Assembly: GCA_930633495.1 (NCBI GenBank) | Contig: CAKNFJ010000001.1 | Coordinates: 1,488,001-1,552,000, forward strand | Direction of reading: 5' to 3' | Length of the DNA stretch: 64,000 nt | DNA from: Hyphomicrobiales bacterium | Lineage (GTDB): Bacteria > Pseudomonadota > Alphaproteobacteria > Rhizobiales > Beijerinckiaceae | In this document: one piece after another, positions 1 through 8,021 of the stretch | Layout of the letters: every line of letters begins with the position of its first letter | Position numbering within the stretch: position 1 is the stretch's first letter | Translations under genes and position numbers: made by a program | The notes under the pieces: model-generated | What the model was told of the DNA's origin: nothing | The model's database searches: none | What the model saw: only the letters and a program-made list of their open reading frames with translations

Positions 1-89
1 GAGGGGAGTCCCAACGACAACGGGATTGCTGACGCAGACGGACGAGCCGAGCAACTTCCCGGCGTCCATTTCTGGAACGAGGCGTGTGT

Positions 90-380
90 ATGAAGCTGAG
101 AGATATCAACGACGCCCTGGCTGCGGGCGACAGGGAGACGATGCGCCAGGGCTTCCGAGCCTTGGTAGACCAGCACGCGCGGGTGGAAGCGTCATCACCC
201 GGAATGCTGGTCGTCGCGCTGAACCGCCTTTGCACCGCCCTCAAGGACGATCAGGCCCAGATGCCTCCCGCCATATGCGGCGCGCTCGATCTACCGGCCG
301 GATCAACTTATGCAGACGGCACCACCCAGGCGAAGCGAGATGCACCGCGGCTGGCGCGGCATCTGACGGCGGCGGGGTAA
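90..380 (+). CDS. Small hypothetical protein (96 aa)
   Basis: I do not recognise this protein. It has a charged, helical N-terminal part (MKLRDINDALAAGD, then an RQGFRALVDQH stretch) and a proline-rich second half, with no signal peptide or membrane segment. I chose the ATG at 90 because a GGAACGAGG stretch lies about seven bases upstream; a GTG two codons earlier (84) is possible. A longer frame on the same strand (26-457) overlaps it and looks non-coding. It stands alone at the window edge, convergent with the next gene. Function unknown. Confidence 0.5.
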   Translation: MKLRDINDALAAGDRETMRQGFRALVDQHARVEASSPGMLVVALNRLCTALKDDQAQMPPAICGALDLPAGSTYADGTTQAKRDAPRLARHLTAAG

Positions 381-398
381 CCAGTTCGGGACGCTCCT

Positions 399-614
399 TT
401 AGAGAAGCTCTGAGTCTGAATCGTCGTCAGGTGTATCGTCGGAGACAACGTCAATAAGCCAGGCGTCGCGGTGGTCCCATTTATGCGACCCGCCACAGGC
501 GGGGCAAACTCGCAGTAGGCTCATCAGCTCTCGCGGGGCGATTTTGCCCGCTGTCTTTTCTCCGGTTCCGACTGGCAAGCCCGTGCCGGGACACCTGATC
601 GCAATTTCTCGCAT
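399..614 (-). CDS. Small Cys-rich hypothetical protein (71 aa)
   Basis: A short protein with a CPxTG element near the N-terminus and a CPACGG-SH-KWDH segment around residues 38-49, so the cysteines and histidines could form a zinc-ribbon-like site. The C-terminus is acidic (DDTPDDDSDSE). Small proteins of this layout are common as unnamed genes in rhizobial-type genomes. That is family-level recollection, and I cannot name a function. It lies 38 bases downstream of the next leftward gene and may share its transcript. Confidence 0.55.
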   Translation of the reverse strand: MREIAIRCPGTGLPVGTGEKTAGKIAPRELMSLLRVCPACGGSHKWDHRDAWLIDVVSDDTPDDDSDSELL

Positions 615-652
615 AGCTTACCTGGAGGGGGAATCGTGAGCGTTGATGATGC

Positions 653-889
653 TCAGAATTTCGATATTTCCCGCTTGTACATGTCCAAGCCAGATTCGGC
701 CTTGCCGTAAGGGCGCGACTCGTCTTCTCGCTTCAACGTGGGGGAAATCTTCCATCCCACAATTTCGGTAGCCTGCTCCGGGTCGAATTCGAGATTGCTA
801 AGCTGCTTGCGAGCGGCATCGGCATCCGGCGCCTCGACGGTAACGAATGCGCGCCGGATCACAGTGATTTCAGCAGTGAACTTTGGCAT
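653..889 (-). CDS. Small hypothetical protein (78 aa)
   Basis: Begins MPKFTAEITVIRRAFVTVEA and continues with a DADAARKQL helix, a beta-beta-alpha start seen in small stand-alone domains. It has no signal peptide, membrane segment or cysteine. It is probably the first gene of a two-gene leftward unit with the gene ending at 399. Its upstream region abuts the intergenic stretch that carries a LexA box for the rightward operon, but the box sits next to the rightward genes, so SOS control of this gene is not indicated. Function unknown. Confidence 0.55.
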   Translation of the reverse strand: MPKFTAEITVIRRAFVTVEAPDADAARKQLSNLEFDPEQATEIVGWKISPTLKREDESRPYGKAESGLDMYKREISKF

Positions 890-1077
890 GAAAAGCGGCC
901 TTGGCGGATTGTAGCTTACCTAACGGCAACCGATGAGAGAAAGCTTAACGCGTCATCGTCCGAGTGAACGTTCTGGTGGCTCATAACGGTAGCGCCATGG
1001 TCGCTGCGAGACATTGACTGACGTCAAAGTGGTGGGACGCCTCACCCTTACTTTGCGCGGATCCGGCCATTGCCGCC

Positions 1078-1112
1078 TTGACTCCAACTTGGCTTTTGTT
1101 CCTATTTTGTTC
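1078..1112 (+). promoter_or_regulatory. LexA (SOS) box with overlapping promoter
   Basis: GTTC at 1098-1101 and GTTC at 1109-1112 are separated by exactly seven bases (CTATTTT). This is the direct-repeat LexA site GTTC-N7-GTTC known for alphaproteobacteria. A TTGACT at 1078-1083 could be the -35 element, which would put the -10 inside the box, so LexA binding would block transcription. The site lies 20 bases before the ATG at 1133, whose operon includes the SOS-response-associated gene yedK. The match is seen directly; regulation is inferred. Confidence 0.75.
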
Positions 1113-1132
1113 TCATCGTGAGGACAAAAGTC

Positions 1133-1351
1133 ATGACAGCGCAGCCAGCCGAGAACGACGACGATAAAGACGCAATCGAGTGGGAACTGATCGAGCTGAT
1201 TGAGGAACACGGCAGCGAACGCGCAGCGCTCCGAGCGCTCCTGCATGATTTCCAGGTGCTGCTTGCCGATGCCGATAGAGCCGTCTCGCGAGGCTTCGTG
1301 CGCGGCGTGTTCTCGCAAGGGGCTCCGCCTATCCGTGAGCCAGAGGCATGA
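1133..1351 (+). CDS. Small acidic orphan protein, first gene of putative SOS operon (72 aa)
   Basis: Very acidic N-terminus (ENDDDKDAIEWELIELIEEHG) followed by a helical segment (ERAALRALLHDFQVLLADAD). No signal or membrane segment. I chose ATG 1133 because GTGAGGAC lies seven bases upstream; a GTG at 1118 is the alternative. Its stop overlaps the next start (ATGA at 1348), so the two are translationally coupled. The LexA box just upstream suggests DNA-damage induction. The family is unknown to me. The acidic helix could mimic DNA or bind a partner, but that is speculation. Confidence 0.6.
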   Translation: MTAQPAENDDDKDAIEWELIELIEEHGSERAALRALLHDFQVLLADADRAVSRGFVRGVFSQGAPPIREPEA

Positions 1352-1668
1352 GGCGCAGGGGCGAACTGTCGCCGGCCCGCATGGATCGGGAGTGGCCCCA
1401 TCAAGTCGCGGTGAGACGCATCCCCGGCCAGAACCTCGGGCACATAAATGCGTGCGGCCCACTCTCGTCGCTATGCTGGCGCCGGCACAGCGTGAACGAT
1501 GGCAAGCACTCCTATGAGATTTTGTGCTTCAGTGATCCAGCGCAGGCTGATCAGTTTTGCGAGGCAGTCAGAGGGGAGCGCTTCGACCCGCGCGACCGGA
1601 TAGGCTGGCGGTGGGACCGCGGGCGCGGTGCGAGACGGGACGAAAAGCGAAGGCAGCGAGGATATTGA
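1348..1668 (+). CDS. Small basic orphan protein, second gene of putative SOS operon (106 aa)
   Basis: A basic, Arg/Trp-rich protein. The middle region (YEILCFSDPAQADQFCEAV) looks like a small folded unit, and the C-terminus is strongly cationic (RWDRGRGARRDEKRRQRGY), compatible with nucleic-acid contact. The start ATG overlaps the preceding stop in an ATGA junction; an internal ATG at 1381 is possible. It sits between the LexA box and yedK. I do not recognise the family. Confidence 0.55.
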   Translation: MRRRGELSPARMDREWPHQVAVRRIPGQNLGHINACGPLSSLCWRRHSVNDGKHSYEILCFSDPAQADQFCEAVRGERFDPRDRIGWRWDRGRGARRDEKRRQRGY

Positions 1669-1710
1669 ATCGCCGGCCTTGATTTCTTCGATGCAGCAGG
1701 GGCAGACGAA

Positions 1711-2445
1711 ATGTGCGGTCGGTTTAGCCAGGCATATAGCTGGGACGAGATTGTCGCCTTCAGCCAGCCGCTGACGGTGCCGGCGAACACGCCGAACCTG
1801 CGCGCCCGCTACAACATCGCCCCGACCACGGAAATCGACATCATCGTGAGAACGGATGCCGGCCGCGAGCTGAAGAAAGCGCGCTGGGGGCTCATTCCCG
1901 GCTGGCACAAGGGCAACGTCAAAGACTTCAAGCTCTCCACCTTCAACGCGCGCGTTGAGACGGTCGAAACAAGCGGGACGTTCAAGCACGCTTACAAAAG
2001 CCGGCGCTGCATCATCCCGGCCAGCGGCTTCTTTGAATGGACCGGCGAAAAGAAAGACCGCGTGCCGCACTTCTTCTCTGCCGCCGATGGCGAATTGTTG
2101 GCCTTCGCCGGGCTATGGGAGAACTGGCGCGACCCCGAGACGGGCGAGGATATCACCACCTGCACCATGATTGTCCGCGAAGCGAACGCCTGGACGGCGC
2201 AGTTTCACGACCGCATGCCCTGCATGCTGCTGCGCCAGGATTTCGAGGCTTGGCTGGACGGTTCGGGCGGCATGGAGTTGCTGAAGCAGCCACCGCGCGA
2301 GCTGCGCGAATGGATCGTGTCGAGGCGCGTCAACAAGGCCGGTGAGGGCGACGACGACCCGACGCTCGTTGATCCGGTCGAGCCCAAGGTGGAGAAGCTG
2401 TCTGAGCCGCCCCCGAAGCCGCCGGCCCAAGGCGATCTATTCTGA
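1711..2445 (+). CDS. yedK: SRAP-family abasic-site protein YedK/HMCES
   Basis: SOS-response-associated peptidase (SRAP) fold, 244 aa, normal for the family. These proteins form a thiazolidine cross-link with abasic sites in single-stranded DNA and so shield them. The required residues are all visible: Cys2 exposed after Met removal (MCGRFSQ), Asn79 (STFNAR), Glu109 (GFFEW) and His166 (QFHDRMP). They correspond to Cys2, Asn75, Glu105 and His160 of E. coli YedK. The acidic/proline tail (residues ~215-244) is an extension. It is the third gene behind the LexA box, and its TGA overlaps the ATG of a small membrane-peptide gene. Confidence 0.95.
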   Translation: MCGRFSQAYSWDEIVAFSQPLTVPANTPNLRARYNIAPTTEIDIIVRTDAGRELKKARWGLIPGWHKGNVKDFKLSTFNARVETVETSGTFKHAYKSRRCIIPASGFFEWTGEKKDRVPHFFSAADGELLAFAGLWENWRDPETGEDITTCTMIVREANAWTAQFHDRMPCMLLRQDFEAWLDGSGGMELLKQPPRELREWIVSRRVNKAGEGDDDPTLVDPVEPKVEKLSEPPPKPPAQGDLF

Positions 2446-2612
2446 TGGGCCATTGGCAGCAGATCAGCCGCGATAATGCGATAGAGCGGGCGCGCGTCGC
2501 GGCCTTGCCAGTTTGGCGGAAGCGGATCGCGGCCATAGGGCGCCTCTCCCTGATTGCGGCGTCATGGCTTGTTGCGGTTGCCGCAGTCCTTCGCGCGTTT
2601 GGCGTCCTTTAG
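2445..2612 (+). CDS. 55-residue membrane peptide coupled to yedK
   Basis: The ATG at 2445-2447 overlaps the yedK stop (TGATG), so translation is probably coupled. The product has a polar basic N-terminal half (WQQISRDNAIERARV, then WRKRIAAIG) and one predicted transmembrane helix at about residues 34-54 (LSLIAASWLVAVAAVLRAF). It ends at TAG 2610-2612, just before the convergent gene. If the LexA box drives the operon, this would be an SOS-induced membrane microprotein. No homologue is known to me. Confidence 0.55.
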   Translation: MGHWQQISRDNAIERARVAALPVWRKRIAAIGRLSLIAASWLVAVAAVLRAFGVL

Positions 2613-2614
2613 CT

Positions 2615-2908
2615 TTATGGCTTCGAACTTGGCGGTTGGCCTTGATGCAAGCCTTGACCGTCTGGCGAAGTGTCCTTCCCGTACTCTCGATTTTGCTGAG
2701 TGTCGGCGCCTGGGCCATGTCCGGTTTGCGGGCGGTTAGCGCCGGGTGAAACCTGCGTCGCGCCGCTTCCCGTCCCTTGCTGCGGAGCCATGCCGGTCGA
2801 ACCCGATCCCGTTCCGGTTCCTTCTTTCGGAGGCGAGGCAGTTTGGGCGGATGCGCCGCAAATCAAGAGCAACAGTCCGAGCAGAGAGGCTAGCAGGCGA
2901 AGTTGCAT
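2615..2908 (-). CDS. Small secreted low-complexity protein (97 aa)
   Basis: A clear Sec signal peptide (MQLRLLASLLGLLLLICGASAQ, likely cut after ASA) is followed by about 75 residues rich in Gly, Ser, Thr, Gln and Pro with no folded domain visible. The Cys in the signal does not fit a lipobox, because Ile precedes it. Probably a periplasmic or secreted disordered protein. It is convergent with the yedK operon, with its stop a few bases from that operon's last stop. Function unknown. Confidence 0.5.
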   Translation of the reverse strand: MQLRLLASLLGLLLLICGASAQTASPPKEGTGTGSGSTGMAPQQGTGSGATQVSPGANRPQTGHGPGADTQQNREYGKDTSPDGQGLHQGQPPSSKP

Positions 2909-3100
2909 AGTTTGCTCCCATTTCTGGAAGCCAAACGTTGGGGCGGAGGACGAGTTCCGGAAGCGCGTCGACAGGAGGAACGACGAAGCCGTGTTTATGT
3001 CTTTCGCAGCGCTGCATAGCGATCGATCTCCGCCCGCATTCGCGCCACCGCAGCCTCACCGCGCTTCGCCATGATACCCGCGGGTAAATTTAGACGCGTC

Positions 3101-3346
3101 TTACGTCGGCACCAAGACCTGTGGCGGCGCGCTCCGCGGTGAGACTTCGGTGGCGTCCTTTTCGCTTTCGAAGGACAAGCCAACGGCCAAGCAAAGGCCC
3201 CACGCAATAATCCCGACCCAGGCAATCTGAGCTGCTATGCCAACGGCAGCCAGCAGAATGATACGCGTCTTTACGTAAAGGCGTCGAAAACGTGCTTCTC
3301 CACCTGAGGCAGGAAGTGCCACCTCAGGGCCGGCCATATCTTTCAT
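3101..3346 (-). CDS. Small single-pass membrane protein (81 aa)
   Basis: A hydrophilic N-terminus of about 28 residues is followed by a long hydrophobic stretch (IILLAAVGIAAQIAWVGII onward, about residues 29-58) and a polar proline-rich tail. One or two membrane passes are possible. No family recognised. It ends the accessory stretch just left of the IS66 insertion and reads away from it. The 192-base gap to its left (2909-3100) shows no gene I would defend. Confidence 0.45.
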   Translation of the reverse strand: MKDMAGPEVALPASGGEARFRRLYVKTRIILLAAVGIAAQIAWVGIIAWGLCLAVGLSFESEKDATEVSPRSAPPQVLVPT

Positions 3347-3488
3347 TCGTCATACTCGTTCCTATCGCCGCGGCGACGAAGCTATTCGGATCTGAGCGGG
3401 CGCCAAGTCCTTCATTTGGTGGAACGGTGCCGAACGGACATCGGCCCTTGGTACAATCGCCAGACGTGGCGATCTGCATAGGATGAGG

Positions 3489-5039
3489 CTATTGCTGTAT
3501 GCGCTGTTCTCCGGCCACGGCCTTGAGCGGGGCCGGTGCATAGGCCCACGGCAGGAGCTCGTCGATCTGGCTTTGGGGATGGCCGACGACGATGCGGGCC
3601 ATGACGTCGCCGAGATAAGCTTGCGGGTCGACGGCGTTGAGCTTGCAGGTCTCCACGAGCGAGGCGATGACGGCCCAATGCTCGGCGCCGCCGTCGGAGC
3701 CGGCAAAGAGCGCGTTCTTGCGATTGAGCGCGATCGGCCGGATGGCGCGCTCGACGACGTTGGAGTCGATCTCGACGCGGCCGTCTTCGAGGAAGCGGCA
3801 GAGGCCCGCCCATCGCGAGAGGGCGTAGCGGATGGCCTCGGCGAGCTTGCTCTTTTGGCTGATGAGGGCGAGCTTCGCCTTCAACCACGGCTCCAGCGCA
3901 TCGACGATCGCGCGGCTTCGCGCCTGACGGATGCCACGGCGCTCCTCGGCTGAACGGCCGCGGATCTCGCCCTCGATGCGATAGAGTTCGGCGATCCGGG
4001 CGAGAGCTTCCGTCGCGATCGGCGCGGGGCCACCTTGCGCGAGATCGTAGAACTTGCGCCGGGCATGTGACCAGCAGAAGGCCAGGTTCACGGCGTTGCG
4101 GTCGGCCAAGACCTTGTAGCCCGCAAAGCCATCGACCTGTAGCGTGCCGACGAAGCCTTGAAGATGGCGGACCGCCTGCTCGGCCTTGCGATCGGGCGCG
4201 TAGAGATAGGCGACCCCCGGCGGATCGCCGCCGTCCCGGGGGCGTTCGTCGCGGGCATAGGCGAAGAGCTGGCCGGTCTTGGTCCGGCCGCGGCCCGGGT
4301 CGAGCACCGGCGCCGTGGTTTCGTCGGCGAAGAGCTTTGTCGATGCCTTCAACCGCTCGAACAGGCGCGCATGGACGGGCCGTAGCAGGAAGGCCGCCTT
4401 GCCGACCCAGTCGGCCAGGGTCGAGCGATCCAGGTTGACGCCCTGCCGGGCATAGATCTGGGACTGCCGGTAGAGCGGGAGATGATCGGCATATTTGGCG
4501 ACCAGAACATGGGCCACCGTTGCCTCGGTCGGGATGCCGCCCTCGACGAGCCTGGCGGGCGCGGGCGCCTGGACCACGACCTCCTCGCAAGTCCGGCAGG
4601 CGTATTTCGGCCGGCGCGTCACGATCACCCGGAACTGGGCCGGCACGATGTCGAGACGCTCGGAGACGTCCTCGCCCATGACGTGGAGCTGCCCGCGGCA
4701 GCAGGGGCAGGCCTTGTCCTGGATATCGACCACCTGCTCGATGCGCGGCAGGTGCGCGGGAAGCGAGCCACGGTTGGCGCGGCGCTTCGCGGCTCGCTCG
4801 GACCTCTTCGCGGAATCGGCAGCCTCCTCGACGGCGAGGTTCTCAGCCTCGATCTGCTCGGCCTCCTCGAGGCCCAGCAATAGCTGGTCGACTGGCAGGC
4901 TCTCGGCCCGGCGCCCGAAGCGATGGCGCTGCAGCTCCTTGATGATCTGGCGCAGCCGCTCGTTCTCGGCGCGCTCCGCCGCGAGCATCGCCTGGAGGGC
5001 GATGGGGTCACGGGTCAAGGGCTCGGGCGAAGTGCTCAC
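3489..5039 (-). CDS. tnpC: IS66 transposase TnpC
   Basis: 516-residue DDE-type IS66 transposase. The N-terminal ~60 residues are a leucine-zipper-like helix (RAENERLRQIIKELQRHRFG), followed by a zinc-finger-type region (ACPCCRGQLH and RTCEE) and a large catalytic core with the family-typical WSHARRKFYDL and the end-region SNVVERAIRPIALNRKNALF. It starts with GTG at 5039, 47 bases after tnpB. The stop codon TAG at 3489-3491 lies in the duplicated target DNA, outside the element itself, so the last codons depend on the insertion site. Confidence 0.95.
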   Translation of the reverse strand: MSTSPEPLTRDPIALQAMLAAERAENERLRQIIKELQRHRFGRRAESLPVDQLLLGLEEAEQIEAENLAVEEAADSAKRSERAAKRRANRGSLPAHLPRIEQVVDIQDKACPCCRGQLHVMGEDVSERLDIVPAQFRVIVTRRPKYACRTCEEVVVQAPAPARLVEGGIPTEATVAHVLVAKYADHLPLYRQSQIYARQGVNLDRSTLADWVGKAAFLLRPVHARLFERLKASTKLFADETTAPVLDPGRGRTKTGQLFAYARDERPRDGGDPPGVAYLYAPDRKAEQAVRHLQGFVGTLQVDGFAGYKVLADRNAVNLAFCWSHARRKFYDLAQGGPAPIATEALARIAELYRIEGEIRGRSAEERRGIRQARSRAIVDALEPWLKAKLALISQKSKLAEAIRYALSRWAGLCRFLEDGRVEIDSNVVERAIRPIALNRKNALFAGSDGGAEHWAVIASLVETCKLNAVDPQAYLGDVMARIVVGHPQSQIDELLPWAYAPAPLKAVAGEQRIQQ

Positions 5040-5086
5040 GAAGCCGATTCAATCATGGATTACAGCGGCTTGCCAGTGCTGAACGA

Positions 5087-5443
5087 TCAACTCGCCGCGA
5101 CAGGGACGCGCGTCTCGCGCCGTTCATGCACCCGGCGCCAGTCGAGGCCTTCGAGCAACGCCTGAAGCTGCGCCGCGGTCAGCCGCACGACGCCATCGGC
5201 GATGGCAGGCCATTGGAACTTGCCGTCCTCCAGGCGCTTCGAGAACAGGCAGACGCCCGTCCCGTCGAAGTAGACGAGTTTGATCCGGTCCGCGCGCCGC
5301 GCCCGGAAGATGTAGATCGCGCCCGAGAAGGGATCGGCGCCCATGCTCTCGCGCACCAGCGCCGCCAAGCCCTCCGCGCCCTTGCGGAAGTCGACCGGCT
5401 TCGTCGCCACCATCACGCGGACCGCCCCGGTCGGGCCGATCAC
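5087..5443 (-). CDS. tnpB: IS66 accessory protein TnpB
   Basis: 118 residues, normal for IS66 Orf2 (IS66_Orf2 family), needed for transposition although its biochemical role is unclear. Typical motifs are present: the IGPTGAVRVMVATKPVDFRKG start, DPFSGAIYIFRARRADRIK and the GVCLFSKRLEDGKFQWP strand. The start is GTG overlapping the tnpA stop (GTGA), which gives the family-typical N-terminus; longer upstream reading in this frame is spurious. Confidence 0.93.
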   Translation of the reverse strand: MIGPTGAVRVMVATKPVDFRKGAEGLAALVRESMGADPFSGAIYIFRARRADRIKLVYFDGTGVCLFSKRLEDGKFQWPAIADGVVRLTAAQLQALLEGLDWRRVHERRETRVPVAAS

Positions 5444-5901
5444 GAGCCGCCCTTCAGTGCGCCGATCACCGCGGCAATCGCCTTCGGGCTCGCACTTGGC
5501 CCGACGCGCACCACCACGCCGTCGATCTCGAGCTCGATCCCGTCGCTGGAGCCGCCGGAAGCGCGTCGCGTGCGACGACGACGCTTGGCAGACTGCCGGG
5601 CCGGCTTTGGCTCTTCGACCGCCGCTTCGATCACTGCCGGCACGAACATGGGGGCGGATAGCGGCGACAACGGCTCGGGCGCGCGACGCAGGAGGCGGCG
5701 CCAGCCGAACAACTGCTGCGGCGACATCGCATGGCGGCGCGCGACCTCGCTCACCGTTGCGCCAGGCTCGTAGCTTTCCGCCACGATCCGCGCCTTGTCG
5801 TCGTCGGACCAATCCCGCCGGCGTCCCGCTCCGGTAAAAACCTCGAACCGCCGGACCGGCTCATCCGCGCTGGTTTTAAGCATATGCTCTGAAATCGTCA
5901 T
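5440..5901 (-). CDS. tnpA: IS66 protein TnpA (Orf1, HTH)
   Basis: 153-residue IS66 Orf1. It contains an HTH_Tnp_1-type helix-turn-helix at about residues 31-66 (WSDDDKARIVAESYEPGAT through VARRHAMSPQQLFGWRR), which probably contacts the element ends. The C-terminal half is basic and then hydrophobic, as usual. Its TGA overlaps the tnpB GTG, so the two are coupled. The promoter must lie in the ~75 bases between its ATG and the right inverted repeat. Confidence 0.92.
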   Translation of the reverse strand: MTISEHMLKTSADEPVRRFEVFTGAGRRRDWSDDDKARIVAESYEPGATVSEVARRHAMSPQQLFGWRRLLRRAPEPLSPLSAPMFVPAVIEAAVEEPKPARQSAKRRRRTRRASGGSSDGIELEIDGVVVRVGPSASPKAIAAVIGALKGGS

Positions 5902-6008
5902 GTGTCGAAGCCCTCAGGCTTCCAACATCCACCGTCAGCTCACCGGCTGAAAGGTGCTCTCAGGGCATCGCTTACCTATTGCTTCGGTCGACTAGAAGTG
6001 AGGTGACG

Positions 6009-6098
6009 ATGACGTGGCTCGCCTTCCTCCACCTAGGCTCTCTCGCCCTGCTGCTGATATTGTTCGACGACTCGCATCCCTTGCACTGGCCCGATTAG
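6009..6098 (+). CDS. Possible 29-residue hydrophobic peptide
   Basis: A short frame starting MTWLAFLHLGSLALLLILFDD and ending at TAG 6096-6098, with a GAGGTGA sequence about four bases before the ATG. The hydrophobic core could span a membrane. It lies immediately right of the IS66 target site, so the insertion may have separated it from its promoter. There is no homology argument. It may be noise; I list it because a ribosome-binding sequence and a membrane-helix composition coincide. Confidence 0.25.
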   Translation: MTWLAFLHLGSLALLLILFDDSHPLHWPD

Positions 6099-6260
6099 CT
6101 ATCGACCGTGCCGTCATCGAGGCTGTCGCTTGTTCGCTTCAGCGGGCGTTCCAGTACGCGGGTCGATCGGGAAGGTCGCATCAGGTCGCGGTGGGCTACG
6201 GGCTCAGCTTCCAACTTGTTTCAACAAGCTGAAATCGCTCAAACGCTTCTGCACTCAGAT

Positions 6261-8021
6261 CTACTGAGTGATGCCGCCAACCGGAAAGCCGGCTTGCCGT
6301 GCCCCCTCGATCAGAATAACCCGATCTCTTGGATTGAAATTTCGCATCGCGAGTTCCGCGCCGAAATCATCGAAAAAGCGCGGACGCATGCGCAAGAACT
6401 CAGCAACGCTCGCCTTTCTTTCAGCTTCGAGGCCGCCCTTAGCGAAGATCAGCGCCGCGACGAAGTGGTAGATCGAGAATCGCGCCAGATCGGCGCGTTT
6501 GATCAGTTCGACAGCACGCTTGTTATCGCCTTCCATATAGCGGGCAAGGGCGATCAGCCCGATGTAATAGCCAGTCTGAGCGGGGTTTCGCTCCAGCGCG
6601 GTCTCCATCATCGCACTGCCCCGCTGCCAATCGCCTGCTTGAGCAATCCGACTACCTAGCTCCGCCAGCATCTCAGAGTCGTTTGGGTTGAGGGCTAATG
6701 CTCGCTCTCCAACACGGAGAGCCAATTCTGGCTCCCTGCGAAAGAAGAGTACGGTCATCAGCGCCTGGAGGCCCCGCACATTGGCTGGATCGAGTTGGAT
6801 TGCTCGCTCCGCCGCATCACGTGCCCGGTCTAGGCCGGCTGAGGCAGGTCGTCTGTTTAGATCGTATCGATCCTCATCAAGATAGAGGTGGGATAGCATT
6901 GCCCATCCCGTCGAATAGTCAGGGAATCGCGACGTTGTACGTTCAAGGCATTCGCGCGTAAGAGCGTGCTCTTCTTTATTCAGAACCTTGCGATAGTGGT
7001 AGTAATGCAGGACACAAATATAGGCTTCGGCGTTGCTTGGAGCCCGTATATTCGCGGCAGCTGAAACCGGTGAAAAGATTGCGCCGTAGGGCTGGGCAAC
7101 AGCCATCGCGACCTTGGCCGCGATATCAGACTCGATCTCAATATTGCCTGAGCCATTCAGGCTTCGATCATAGACCTGGCTCCAGAGGATTTTCGAGCTT
7201 CCTCCGTCGAGCAACCTTGCTGAAACGCGCAACTGTTGCCCTGCCGCGCGTACACCTCCCTCCAAGAGGTACTGAGCCCCTAAACCCTCGACACTCTCGT
7301 TGCCTGCGGTCGGTTGTCGGCGAATAACCCGCAGTTCGCGGAACCGAGATAGCTGATTGAGAAGTTCGTCGGAGATGCCGGCAGCATAGAGCGCGCCATC
7401 GGATCCAGACAAATTTGCAAAGGGCGTTACCGTTAGCGCGATTTCCGGTGATTGCGTGCCCTCAGCGGCTGGACTACGGCGCCCGAGCGATTGTGTGACG
7501 GCAATCGCCAGTCCGAGGCAGATTACAAGGCTCCCGACAAGGGCGCCGAATTTCCAGTACAGCGATCTGGGCGGCCGAAAGCTTGTCGGCTTCTGCGCTA
7601 TCGGGACGTCCCCTTCCTCCGCGATAGCGGGAGGTGGTGAAGGCTGCTCTATGCTGCTTCGCCAGCTAATGCTGGGCGCATATGTGCCTTTCGGAATGTC
7701 GATCACAACCGGATCATCGCGCCCAGCCAGCAGGTAGTATCGTTCGAGCGCGCGCCGCAACCGCCCGGCTTCGATGCGCACAACGGGATCGTTCACAACA
7801 TCGAAGTCGTCGCCTCGCCCAAAGACGCTGGTCGCGATTGTAAAAGCTTTGATCCGGTCTCCGTGTCCTGCGAGGACTTCCTCAACGACGAAGCTTAAAA
7901 AGCTGCGCAGGCGACTTGGTACATTGAAGTCGCTGCTCGTCAGAATGCGCTGAAGCTGTGCCCGAGCGGCATCTTTGTCCTGGATAGAGGTGCGCGCCTG
8001 AGGCAATCCCGATCCCTGCAA
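6261..8021 (-). CDS. TPR/FlgO-type membrane-anchored regulator-like protein (586 aa)
   Basis: Layout: an N-terminal domain (residues ~20-115) typical of adenylate-cyclase-associated or CadC-like TPR proteins (RSFLSFVVEEVLAG, RIEAGRLRRALERYY), a proline-rich linker, one transmembrane helix (~157-177), a FlgO/TolB-like domain (~194-330; VTPFANLSG, GISDELLNQLS) and TPR repeats to the C-terminus (LALNPNDSEMLAELGSRIA). Proteins of this type are annotated as adenylate-cyclase-like or TPR proteins in rhizobia, but no cyclase catalytic domain is present here. Probably an inner-membrane sensor or scaffold; its ligand is unknown. Stands alone. Confidence 0.7.
   Translation of the reverse strand: MQGSGLPQARTSIQDKDAARAQLQRILTSSDFNVPSRLRSFLSFVVEEVLAGHGDRIKAFTIATSVFGRGDDFDVVNDPVVRIEAGRLRRALERYYLLAGRDDPVVIDIPKGTYAPSISWRSSIEQPSPPPAIAEEGDVPIAQKPTSFRPPRSLYWKFGALVGSLVICLGLAIAVTQSLGRRSPAAEGTQSPEIALTVTPFANLSGSDGALYAAGISDELLNQLSRFRELRVIRRQPTAGNESVEGLGAQYLLEGGVRAAGQQLRVSARLLDGGSSKILWSQVYDRSLNGSGNIEIESDIAAKVAMAVAQPYGAIFSPVSAAANIRAPSNAEAYICVLHYYHYRKVLNKEEHALTRECLERTTSRFPDYSTGWAMLSHLYLDEDRYDLNRRPASAGLDRARDAAERAIQLDPANVRGLQALMTVLFFRREPELALRVGERALALNPNDSEMLAELGSRIAQAGDWQRGSAMMETALERNPAQTGYYIGLIALARYMEGDNKRAVELIKRADLARFSIYHFVAALIFAKGGLEAERKASVAEFLRMRPRFFDDFGAELAMRNFNPRDRVILIEGARQAGFPVGGITQ

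Larger units (their letters stand above)
3489..5983. mobile_element. IS66-family insertion sequence with 8-bp target duplication
   Basis: The element spans 3497-5975 (2479 bp). CTATTGCT flanks it at 3489-3496 and 5976-5983, an exact 8-bp direct repeat, the usual IS66 duplication length. The ends are imperfect inverted repeats: GTATGCGCTG at the left and GTAAGCGATG read inward at the right, close to the IS66 GTAAGCG terminus. It carries the three standard genes tnpA-tnpB-tnpC reading leftward, all with open frames, so it may be active. It sits in an intergenic stretch and does not visibly disrupt a gene. Confidence 0.92.

Noticed and set aside
26..457. Longer open frame overlapping the first small gene
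   Set aside because: Arg-rich, low-complexity product without a ribosome site; the overlapping frame from 90 has a better start and composition.
2995..3072. 25-residue frame on the minus strand (start MAKRGEAAVARM)
   Set aside because: Regular amphipathic look, but no ribosome-binding sequence upstream and no independent support.
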